A DNA stretch of 64,000 bases from the NCBI GenBank assembly GCA_001630475.1, contig KV419438.1, positions 162,936 through 226,935 of the forward strand. The letters are read 5' to 3'. The stretch comes from Sistotremastrum niveocremeum HHB9708 (taxonomy: Eukaryota > Basidiomycota > Agaricomycetes > Sistotremastrales > Sistotremastraceae). The notes beneath the pieces are model-generated. The model was not told the origin of the DNA, did no database searches, and saw nothing but the letters and a program-made list of their open reading frames with translations. The position numbers and the translations under genes are program-made. Positions 22,752 to 37,521 of this stretch are shown piece by piece. Position 1 is the first letter of the stretch. Each line of letters opens with the position of its first letter.

Positions 22752-22899
22752 TGACCAGGTCGGATATTCCCAGCAGAGGCGACATCATTGTGCCACTTGT
22801 AACAAAACAAGCCCTTCGTCAGGGTGTACTAGTAGACTGTTCACTGAACTCACGGGACCCGTCTCGCATACCGTCTAGGAGTCGTTGTGAATGATAGTC

Positions 22900-23236
22900 A
22901 TTACAGCTGTTTGCATAAGTAATGACAGTACCCGCGTCGTGCGCTGTAACATAACATTCTTGAAACTCCGATGCGCGACACTTTTCAAGGAGCAGGCTGT
23001 GCATTCCAACAAGACGATTTATTTCCAAAGTATTTTGAGAGCATCACATTGTCCACAAATCCCTTCACACGAAATTTTGAGCAAAAATAATGAGTCGCAG
23101 GGGATTGAGAAAGAGAGTGCATGTCAGGGTTTCGAACCCAGCACCGACGCGTTTGGTGGTGCCGCGCGTCTTGAAAAAGTGTTATCTCACATCACAAAGC
23201 GCGGGTACTGTCATTACTTTTGCAAACAGCTGTAAT
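22900..23236. mobile_element. 337-bp TIR element (MITE-like), TSD AGTC
   Basis: The two ends are 37-bp terminal inverted repeats beginning ATTACAGCTGTTTGCA, differing at one position, with weaker similarity continuing inward for about 30 bp. The element is flanked by direct AGTC copies (22896-22899 and 23237-23240), a likely target-site duplication. It has no coding capacity. Internally, the minus strand has 'GGGTTCGAAACCC', which resembles a pol III B box, but no A box or tRNA fold is seen. It is best read as a non-autonomous DNA transposon; the superfamily is not resolved from a 4-bp duplication. Confidence 0.75.
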
Positions 23237-23482
23237 AGTCTTGCATCCTCCCCGTAGCACCATGTATTCCTTGTCTATAGTGTGAAGTGTGTCATGAATC
23301 GCGGAAACGACGTGGCATGGCTACGAATTCATTGCGACTATGAATGAACCACTTTTTTGGCCCCAAGGGTATTACAACACGATGCAGTTACAAACAGCTC
23401 AGATACACGATGATGGAACATATAAATCGAAAGCAGGAACACAAATAAGGATAATCGCGGTCGTCAGCACCCAAACAGTCAA

Positions 23483-27984
<4,502 letters not shown>

Positions 27985-29940
27985 TTTGACTGCAACGGCG
28001 CTTCTGCGCTTATATCACGCCTTCCAGTGCGGAGGTGTCGTTCAGGACGCAGCGGGGGGAATGGACCGTACAAGGATGGAAGGGAGGTCGAGGAGCACGA
28101 GTTCGGCATATTCCGAATGGTTGAGGACGAAGTCACCGTTATTGCCGTACCCTTCTTTCTCGATGCCTTGATCTTGTTTTAGGCAGCCTTTGACTTACAG
28201 TCGTATTTGTTGCCTGAAAAATCTCTCCTTGTTAAGAGGTGTACATAAACACTCCCTCGTGCTCTACAACAGATTTTCTCGTACTCGGCGGCTTTGGTTG
28301 ATGGCGTCCGCTCGTCATCTCGAGTCCAAGTTCAACTCGCTGACAGAGAAATGAAGCTCGAAGGTATCTGCATCGATATCGATGTTTCACGATACTGTCT
28401 CTCAAGCCCATCGAATCCGTCGGTTCCTGGCAATCAAACACAAACCCCACTTGAGCGATCCTGGCATTCTTCTAGATCTATTCCGTGGTGATCGTAACTC
28501 ACAGTTCTATTTGACTTACCCGATCTCGCTTGGCTGGAAGTGGTCTCTATTCTATGACTTCACTACAGTGTATCAACTTGAAGTGATCAAAGCCGATTTC
28601 CTGCCTCCACAATTTTTATTTTGTCGGATCCGGGTCCGAGCGCGTCCTCAGGCTGATGTATCATACTATGTTATGTGACAACGGTACTTCGATCTCATTC
28701 AGTCTTTCTATTGACCACATTGCACGACAGCTGGTTTTCTTCGCATCAGTGAATCCACTAACTGAATTGAAGTAATCCTGATTCCTGACATGAAACATTA
28801 GCAAGCACTGGCTTTTGCTCCGTCCACCTCTTGGCTCAGGCACTCGTGGAACGAGAGCCATTCAAATGACCATGTGGCTCTCACTAGAAATAACCTTGAA
28901 ACAGGCACCTCTCTCAGATAAATCGTCGGATACTAATCTGGAGCCCGGCACCGGGCATTATCGGGTCGGCTCAGTCCTCCGTCGGCCGAGCCGGCACCTT
29001 CGTTCTTCCCGAAAGAAAACTCCTCTGAAACGGTTGCTCACCGAGGCATGGTGCGTCATTTGATCGAGGGTGCTGCAGAGTCTAGACAACTACGTGACAT
29101 TGACTCGACTCGACGTCCATCGCTCGGCCGGCTATCGATCATCGAGTCTGCCGGTCTTTTTTTTCCTTCAAGATGTCCGGCAGTGTTTTTTTCTGTTCAT
29201 CCATTCAGGATATTCTCGACCTTCTCCTGCCAGGAACTCCGCCGACCATCTCAACACGTTTTCTCGGTGAACATTTAAATTTTGACCCGGAAATTCCGGT
29301 GAGAAGTTCATGAAGATCAGTGTGAGAGAACAAGCTCGACTCTACACGAGGCCTGTACTGACGCGGAATTAAGATAAGATCGTCGGACTTTAGATAAGAT
29401 AACTGTACACGTTTCCAATCTCCTAAGACTCACGTACGATCCACTGGTGTTTCGATTAACGGCGGGAAAGGAATTGGCCCAACTCATGATCACACCGAAT
29501 GAAATCCGAAGTTGCCTGAATGAGCACACTGATCTTCCTAGTTCCGGTTCATACATGTCAAATGCAGATCGAAGGCTTCATTATTTCTCCCATCTATATT
29601 TGTGAAGAAGCCTCTGCATTGCGCCAGAACAGGCATGCTCAGAATTCGAAGAAGATAGCAGTTACGAGTAAATCGTTCGCGCGCGTGAGGCCATAAGCAA
29701 GGGAATTAGAACATCTTCGTTTCTTCTGTTTTGTAATGTGAATAGGGATACAGTAGGAATACCATGACGTTACTGAAGGGTATACTTATTACGGCGGCGG
29801 ACGACGGTGAGGGGTTCAGACGCCGAAGAAGCGCGCCGGGTATTTGGTCGCTTTCTAAGCCGACAGATAAAAACCGATCCAGGTTTCCGACACAGCCAGA
29901 CGCAGGCGCTTCCCGCTGCTACCTCGCCAGCGACCATCAA
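27985..29940. other. divergent spacer between SMC3 and transcription factor
   Basis: This 2-kb region presumably holds both promoters. ORFs here (28294-28678, 28815-29278, 29317-29556) do not resemble known proteins. A GC-rich inverted motif (ggctcagtcctccgtcggccgagcc) lies near 28.97 kb. No gene is called. Confidence 0.4.
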
Positions 29941-32900
29941 ATGCCTTTCAGTGCTGGCCCATCGTCCTTGGGTCTTCAGAGAAAGAGAATCGAGAAGCAG
30001 GGAACTGGCAGCGACGGGCAGCACGAGTCGACGAGAGCAGTCTCATGTTCCGAATGTAGAAGGTGCGTCTCGAACCATTTCCCCTGAGAGGCAATGCTGA
30101 TCTGAACGACTTATCGTCGACGATACGTGCAGGCTTAAGATCAAATGCGATAGGAAATGGCCTTGTCAGTCTTGTATCAAGCGAGGGTGTGCGTCGATCT
30201 GTCCAACAGGCACGCTGACTCATGGACACAACAAACGTTTCATTTTGCATGGATCCGAGCAACTTCATCGCAAGATCAATGAAATGTCGACGAGAATACA
30301 AGAGCTTGAAGATGCTCTTGCTATCGTTCAAGCCGCCACGACCTCTGAGCCACATCCTCTCCTATCCAAAGACTTTCTCGCGGTGAAACTTCCGCCCGAT
30401 ACGCAAAATGCAGGAGTCGGCGCCGAGAAAGTCGAAGAGAAGAACGAGAATACCAACGCCGGCGTTGTCGATGACGGATTGGCTCTCGAACTTGGGCTGT
30501 TGACTTTGGGTGCACACGGGAAGATGAAATATCTGGGCCGCAACGCAAAAGTCGAGGTATGCCTCCCATTTGCGTCTCAGACTCGGACTACAAATCATAA
30601 CCGATTGCTCAGTATTTCATCCCTGGTCCAGACGGTGAAGAACCCGTCGCCGAATCATCTCCATCCGATATGGGATCCCCCTCCACAGGCTCCGAAAACT
30701 CCTACGTCCCCCAACTCTCCTCCGAAGTCCTCCAACTAAGCCAATACTTCCTTTTCTCAATGCCAAAAGACATCCCAATCGACGTCACCCATCTCTTCAC
30801 CTACCTTCCTCCCCTCCCGCGCGCATGGGCCCTCTGCGAATCATTCTTCGAACACGCAGGATGGTATTACAAACCCATCACCCGCGAAGATTTCATCGAC
30901 GACATATTCTCCGTCGTATATAAATTCAAAAGCGGTCGAAAAGGCGGAGAAGGAGAGAATGAAGAAGAACCACCTGGGCCTCATGACATCGCTGTTCTAT
31001 TCATGATCTTCGCAATAGGGGCGTTCGTGGATCTGACTCAGCCTGCTTTCAATGAAGAGGGAGAAGCGTATCATACCCTTGCGAGGGCTGCTATGCGGCT
31101 TGAAGCCCCTTGGGATGGCTGTACGACTTCACTCGTACACACCCTGGTCCGTCCCTGTCTCTCCTATCAATTCAATTTTCATTAACAGCGAATAGACATT
31201 GATGATGTATTACCGCACATTCTGGAGCCAAAAGACTGACGAAGGAACAACATGGGCTCTCATGGGTTTGACGTCAAAAATCGCACTCTCTGTACGTCTT
31301 TCGCGTTGTTATCATCGAATGCATCTAATTGGTTCGGTTGCTATAGCTTGGATTACGTAAGTCGACTTTCTCAATTGTTTCTGGTCGTGTGATTTACGTG
31401 CGCGATCCTAGATAGAGACAGTGCCCGATGGGGTATGACCCCTAAGGAACTGCAGAAGAGGAGACTGGCGTTTTGGGAGTATCTTGTTATGGATTATTGG
31501 GCTGTGAGCTCGTTTTATTATTGGTGACCCCTGAGATCCTGGCTGATTCAAAATGTTCTGGTCAGAGCTTGGGATACGGACGACCGCCGTCGATCAATAT
31601 CGATCATGTGGACTGTGAGGTACCTCTTGATCCAGATGAGCAGAAGAATGAGGACGGAAAAGTGACGAGACGGTCATGTACGCTGTTCCAATTTTACGCA
31701 TTTTCAAAGCTCATCATTCTGTCAGTCGGTGTTGCAAAGATCTTGTTCGCAAAGGCGTGCATTATCCCGGTATCGACACATACATTCTCCGTCAAGCCTT
31801 TCAGCTATTCCGCAGTCATCGAACTGGATAGGAAGATTCGTGAACATGAGTTCCCCGCTGTGTTAGCCAGCGAGATAAATTCAGACCCGCCTACGACAGC
31901 AGCCTTGATGCAACGGGATATTATGTTCCTTTCCAAAGAATTCCGTGCGTCCCTTCCCCGTGCAAACGTGTGCGATCGTCTGACAATTAACGGTATATAG
32001 TACTGTTCAACGTTCATCGGAGCTTCTTCTCGAGAGTTATGTATTCCCATCCCGAGGATCCTCTGCATGGGCCATATGCGGCTTCCGTCCTCGCCACCTT
32101 CCGTTGTGCGGTGATGGTCTGTCAACATGTCAAGACATTGCATCAGAAACATCCGATTCTGACATCGAGACTCTGGCCGCCTTGGTCTTACTTGCTCAGT
32201 AGTGTGGTACGTTTTCGTCGCCTTCGTGCGGAGTCTAGTATACTCAGACGTATGACGTCATAGCTCGCTGTTGGAACCATCGCGCTCAGAGCACCGAGAA
32301 GTTCACTAGCACCCAGTTCTTATTCGCACTTCATCGCTGCGATCGACCTTTTCCGCAAGAATGCTCCCAGAGGTCCTCGGACTAATCGCGGTTGTGTATG
32401 TTTCATCGATATCTCTCCACGACTCTTTCTGACGGAACTCCACAGACTCTTCTGTATCGCTTGAAGCAAATGACAGACGAAGCGATCTCAAAGCTCAGCC
32501 CCGGTCCAACGTCAAATCTCTCCTCACCAGGAGGAGGTCACGAATTCGACGACGTAGATGAGATCATGGCATATCGATTTACGAGGCAGGCGAAAGTCCT
32601 CAGAATCGAAGCACGGCAAAGTTCCAGTCCGAGCCAAACGCCAAGTTCCATGTCTCCAATCACAAGGACATCGGATGCCTCGACGAGACTTACAGGATCA
32701 GCATCGCCGCCTGTTCAAAGGACGCAATCCGCGGATCGAGCTGCGACGGACCGTCTGGATAGGGATGGGACGTATAGTCGACCCTTGTCGGCTAGTAATT
32801 CGAGACAGGAGTCGCCTTCGGCCTTCTATCAGCCGGCGTTTGCCAACGCTATGTTGGGCGGCGGCATGGGTCAATCTAGCGGCGGAGCAGGAGGGGATGG

Positions 32901-33738
32901 TCAGCTCTTCCCTCAGTATTCTCGCGATTTCTATCAGCCGCAACAGCAGCAGCCACAAACCCAAACCCAACCTCAGTCTCAATCGCAAACCCAATCACAG
33001 CCACAAACTCACCCCCGGGCAACACCGGATCTTTTCGCTACTCAACAGCAGGTTGACAGCAAGAACGGAATCCTCGATTCGGCTTTCACTATTCCTCACG
33101 ATATACAAAATACCTTCTCCTACTATTTCCCCTCAGATCCGAATCAGACGCCGAACCAAGCTTCGAATTCCAACCCCGCAATGCAAAATTCTCAAAACCC
33201 GACGGATGCCAATGGATTCCCCCTCTTCCCTCAATTCACTCAACAATTGTTCCTTCCTCCTACGACTGGGACTACATCCTCTTCGGCTCCTTCAACGTCC
33301 AACAACCCTCCTAATACGTCCGGTCCAGAGTCGTATGCTCATCCGGTGAATCCACTGGCATGGCTCGACGATCTGGGGCTTGGTTCGTCTAACATCGACA
33401 TCGGCCCTCTCGGGGGCGGAAATGGCGGACTAGGAGGTGGCACAGCCGGTGAACTCGCGATGGGCATGAACTTGAATCTCGGAGCGATGGATATGAGTAT
33501 GGATGGAATTGAAAGTATGGATCTGGGGCTCGGAGAACTTCCTCTTGCAGCGCAGAATTTCGGAGCAGAGCCTTATCTTCCTATAACGGCCCAAATGATG
33601 TGGCCTGCTGATGGAGCGTTCGGTGCACCATCGGGTGGGATGTATGGTATCGGGGAGGTCAAACAGCAAGCAAATAATGGTAGCAGTAATACTGAGAACG
33701 TTGATGCGAGTGGTGGCAGCTCGGGGTATGGGTCGTGA
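29941..33738 (+). CDS. Zn2Cys6 fungal transcription factor with MHR domain
   Basis: The ATG at 29941 starts a protein whose Zn(2)-Cys(6) binuclear cluster is split by the first intron: 'CSECRR' joins to 'LKIKCDRKWPCQSCIKRGC' and a final Cys ('ASIC'). A helix 'LHRKINEMSTRIQELEDAL' follows as a likely dimerising coiled coil. The middle contains the fungal-specific TF homology domain ('WALMGLTSKIALS', 'LGLHRDSARWGMTPKELQKR', 'GRPPSINIDHVDCEVPLD'), then 'VHRSFFSRVMYSHPEDPLHG'. The last large exon is a low-complexity activation-like tail: Gln/Thr/Ser runs from about 32.94 kb, Asn/Pro stretches and a Gly/Met/Leu-rich end. Exons are about ten, with short introns. It is a nuclear DNA-binding activator; target genes are unknown, and no metabolic cluster adjoins it. 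Confidence 0.88.
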
Positions 33739-33964
33739 TATTTCTCGGATTCTCTTGTCCTGCGTCCTTGTCCATCGCATTATCTCGTCGGGGTTTGTCT
33801 ATCAGTCGGTTCGCCTTCATTGTACTTCTATAATATCGAACGCAAGAGCTGGTTCTGTTGAGGCTTGTATTTTTGCCGTTATAGCAGCGGCTGATGAGAG
33901 TACTGCAAATTTACTTGAGGCAGCTTGAAGCTGAGAGTTGCGCAAGGAGTTGCGGAAGCAGAAA

Positions 33965-36287
33965 ATGCTATCCAAACATGGCCCAACAACTCTTTACGGC
34001 GGCGGCGTCTACGATGACGACGAGGCATGGCCACACCCTTCGATGCGCGTCAAGCATCTCCTGGGCCACCAATCACTGAAATATAAGAATGCGCTTCGAG
34101 CTACTGGCGAAGTCATAATGCCTTTCAAAAGACCCCGTCCGCCTCCTGTTCCCCACGCTACGAATTCTAGCTCGACAAGCACGCTGTTATCCACCAATCA
34201 CGAGCACAAACGTTTGCGACGAGGATGTCTCCATGGAATCAAGGCCTATATTCTATCTGCCAAAATTGACGGTGCAGAATACGAAATTCTGATTGGAGAA
34301 GCGGAAGAGAACGGCGCAGAGCTATGCAAAACACCTGCTGAAGCGGATATTATCGTGACTGCTATCGGGATGAAGAAGAGATTGGAAAGGCATATCGATT
34401 GGAATATGGCAGTGGGTTAAACAACTTCGGCTCTATGCGTTACATTGATAGAGGCCATACAGAAAGGGAAAGCCGTCGTCCGACCTGATTGGATTAGGGA
34501 TTCGGTCAAGAAATCTGAGGCTCTTCCTTGCGGTGACTACGCTGCCATCAGCGATCTACTCGACAGTTCAATCGAAAACTGTCCCGAGTCTTCCTCTTCT
34601 CAATCTCAGCCTCCCGATCAAGCCGAAGCCTCGACGTCCCAGCACCAAAGCACAAAGGAGTCGACGCTTCCCGACCTGGTGTACGAACCACGCTACAAAT
34701 CTCGCTTCGCATGCGAACGGTACTCGCCTCTTATATGTCCAAACCAAGATCTTGTCAAGGAATTGCATATCATCAAACTCGCACGGGAGATGGAAAGCGA
34801 AGAGAGGAGCGCATTGAGCTATTCGCGAGCCATATCTGTCAGTGTCTATTTTAACTGTGTAGTCAAAACTAACGTTCATCAGGCGATCAAAGGTGCATTA
34901 CCTTCTTTCAATTCTTTTGCTCGTGCCGCCCTGACGCGACAGAAGCTTTCCCGGAGAAGATCAAGTCAATGTCACAAATATCCGATATCCCATATCTGGG
35001 TGATAAGCTGACCGGAATGGTACGCACCAAAGCCTTTCTGTCCTCTCCGACTCACATATAAATAGATCCAAGAGTTCCTCAGCAAGTCAACTATATCCCA
35101 AGCACGTACGGCCATCTTGCAGGCCCTCTGGATATCAATCTAACCAAGCTCTACAGGCCAACTATCATCCGATACGCGCTACCAGACTCTCATTTCCTTT
35201 ACCTCGGTATATGGCATCGGCCCACACACAGCTCGGCATCTCTACGATCTTGGTCTTCGCACTTTCGACGATCTTAGTCGGTATCTGGGGAGCGATGATA
35301 ATGCCGAAGGTTCAGGTGGCAGTTTCGCCTGGAGGGAAGGACTAAGATTAAGAGACGAACTTTCCGTCAAGTTCGTTCTCGTCCTCGAATGATAATGATT
35401 TTGCTTACGTAATTGTATAGGATACCTCGTGCGGAGGTGGAAGAGATGGGGCGGCTCGTTGATAATGCTTTGCAGGATATTCTTCCCGGTTCGGAATCAA
35501 CAATATGCGGAGGGTCAGTATAATATGTCTCAAATCGGCTGCTATTCTAACGACCTTGCGTAGATATCGAAGAGGAAAGCTTGAGTCGAACGATGTCGAT
35601 ATCGTGTTCACGCACCCACAAGGGCAGGGAAACAAGGCCAACAATATGATTGCTCGGTTAGTGGAGAGGATGAGGAAAGACGGTAAGGCTTGAACGTTTC
35701 GTGCCGAAGCGAGACTGACTCACCCTAGGACTAATAACGCACACAATGCGTAAGTCGCGTTACGCTTCAAATCTATATAATCTATTTACTTCCCGCCTTT
35801 GTAGATGCCCCTTCCGTTCGATCCAAAGGATCTCTTCGTCCGCCCACAAATCACGACGGGTGGGACACACTCGATAAATCCCTGACAATATTCAATCTTC
35901 CGAAGACTTCGCCATATTACAAGGGTATTCACCGGAGATTAGATTTGATCTACGCTCCGAGGGAGGTGTACTGGACCGCTGTCGTAGGATGGTAAGACTT
36001 TTGTGACTGATGACGTCATTCTTCGGGACTCAATAACTCGGGCTTTTAGGACCGGATCCACAATGTTCGAAAGAGATTTGAGATTATGGGCGAAACAAAA
36101 GTTCGTCGTACCAGCCCTCCTGTCAATCCATATTCTGATCTGTGAACGCAGAGGTCTTAAATTCGATAGTTCGGGTATTACTCGACGCCGGGATACGAAG
36201 GCTCTGTACGCTACGAGTGAACGGGATGTATTCAAGCTGTTGGAATTGGAGTGGATCGAGCCTCGGTTGCGCAATGCAGATCTGTAA
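33965..36287 (+). CDS. family-X DNA polymerase (Pol4/Pol lambda-like) with BRCT domain
   Basis: Multi-exon gene starting at the ATG at 33965, 227 bp after the transcription factor. A BRCT domain occupies the N-terminal third ('GIKAYILSAKIDGAEYEIL', 'KTPAEADIIVTAIG', 'VVRPDWIRDSVK'). The 8-kDa-like helical domain follows ('SEERSALSYSRA', 'ISDIPYLGDKLTGMIQEFL'), then the helix-hairpin-helix 'TSVYGIGPHTARHLYDLGLR'. The catalytic palm has 'GGYRRGKLESNDVDIVFTHP' (the G-G/S-Y/F-R-R-G-K motif and the paired Asp residues) and the third Asp in 'RRLDLIYAP'. The C-terminus is 'VFKLLELEWIEPRLRNADL'. Family-X enzymes with BRCT fill gaps in non-homologous end joining and base excision repair. One intron (about 34416-34451) is only 36 nt. 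Several donors are weak (gtcagt, gtgcat). Confidence 0.9.
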
Positions 36288-37049
36288 ACCACCTTCCTTT
36301 ATTCGCAGGGTCTTGGAAGGTGAGAAGCCAACACAATTGGCTGTGTTGTGGGTTATTTGTATTCTCTTGCTTTGTACTTCGTGCGAGCTTCATCGTGTTT
36401 TTCTTTGCCGCTGGTGTTTCATTGTTATGTAGCGTCGATCATTGTATTTCGGACTTGTACTGCCCTATTGCTTTGTTTCTCTATGCGGAATCTCGTGGTG
36501 TTGTCGCCGTCGGTTTGCGCGCTGATCGTCGACTTATGACGCGAGGTACTTTCGGAAAACAATTGGCTCGAGACTCAAGGGCTGCAGAGAACAATTGAGT
36601 CCTGCGACAGATTTGTATCATTCTTGACGAGCTCAAGAATATGCGATACTAAATATACCAGAAGTGTATGTGAATACGTCTTCTACCCTAGAGCCTCTCG
36701 CTTTGAGGGAATCTCTCTAAGGGCGCATGCTCTTCAGACAGTTGTGTACGCTTGGCTCATGGAAATCGTTATTGTTCGTGTTCCCCAACTGCGAACCCAA
36801 TCAGATGGATTCCAACCGAAAACTATATTCGTGTATCTTTAGTCTCGGAGCTAGTCTGTGTGCGATCTACTCATACATTTAAAAGAGCCCAGAAATATGA
36901 AGGAAATGGTTCGTCGAACATTCTACACCACTCTAAGACACGACAAGACCGTAGGCAGTTTTCTAACGAGCAGGATTCGGGCCCTCCGAATTTCTGTAAT
37001 GCAATCTCTCAGTTCAATATTGATGTTCGGAAGACGTCGCAAGGACTAC
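36288..37049. other. spacer downstream of Pol X
   Basis: T-rich 3' flank of the polymerase gene. ORFs 36142-36598 continue out of the polymerase 3' end in other frames and are not supported. Confidence 0.4.
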
Positions 37050-37521
37050 TTACGCACGAGTGGCGTCCAAGTGATCGAACGCCCGGTTGGTGGAGCTCTC
37101 GTCGGGCGACGAGTTCTCTGAACTTGGAGCTGGAGCAGATTTTAGAAAGCTGCTACCAAGATGTATTTTTTTTACTCACCAGACGATGGAGGTTTGGGTT
37201 TCTTCAGAAGATGTGCGAACTCCGCACGAAACATGGCGTACATGTCAGGCATGTACACAGGATTGGGGCCCCAGGGGGCACCGGGCATTGGCCTATGGCG
37301 AGTGTCTATGGGGCTAATCAACGGTCTCGCGGTCGGGGATGTATTAATGGTGTCCGGCTGAGGAGGCCCGAAGATTGCGATATGGCTGGCGGAACGAGTA
37401 GGAGGGGGACGAGTCACATTGTGGCCGTTGCTGTTGCTGTTGTTGCTAGTACCATTGGGCCTGACAAAATAGTGAATCTAACTTCGAGTCCTATCACAGG
37501 GCAGATGAATTACATGGACAT
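37050..37521 (-). CDS. small unknown Pro/Asn/Ser-rich protein
   Basis: Three-exon model of 122 aa; exons 37514-37521 (an 8-nt first exon, ATGTCCAT), 37180-37460 and 37050-37129 sum to 369 nt in frame. The donor sites are gtaatt and gtgagt; acceptors are tttgtcag and tgctccag. The N-terminal part is Asn/Ser-rich ('GTSNNSNSNGHN'), then Pro-rich ('HRPMPGAPWGPNPVYMPDMY'), then a helical 'AMFRAEFAHLLKKPK', and an acidic Ser-rich tail ending 'AFDHLDATRA'. No family is recognised. A longer plus-strand ORF (36752-37570) covers the same bases but lacks any protein-like pattern. The consistent splicing and clean stop make a real small gene likely. Confidence 0.6.

Noticed and set aside
23095-23160. Possible tRNA gene on the minus strand (GGGTTCGAAACCC looks like a T arm)
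   Set aside because: The T stem has a mismatch and no D arm, anticodon arm or acceptor stem can be drawn; the motif lies inside the inverted-repeat element.
29764-29940. Start of the transcription factor upstream of 29941
   Set aside because: The frame is open but the ATG at 29941 is close before the zinc cluster and is the usual position for such proteins.
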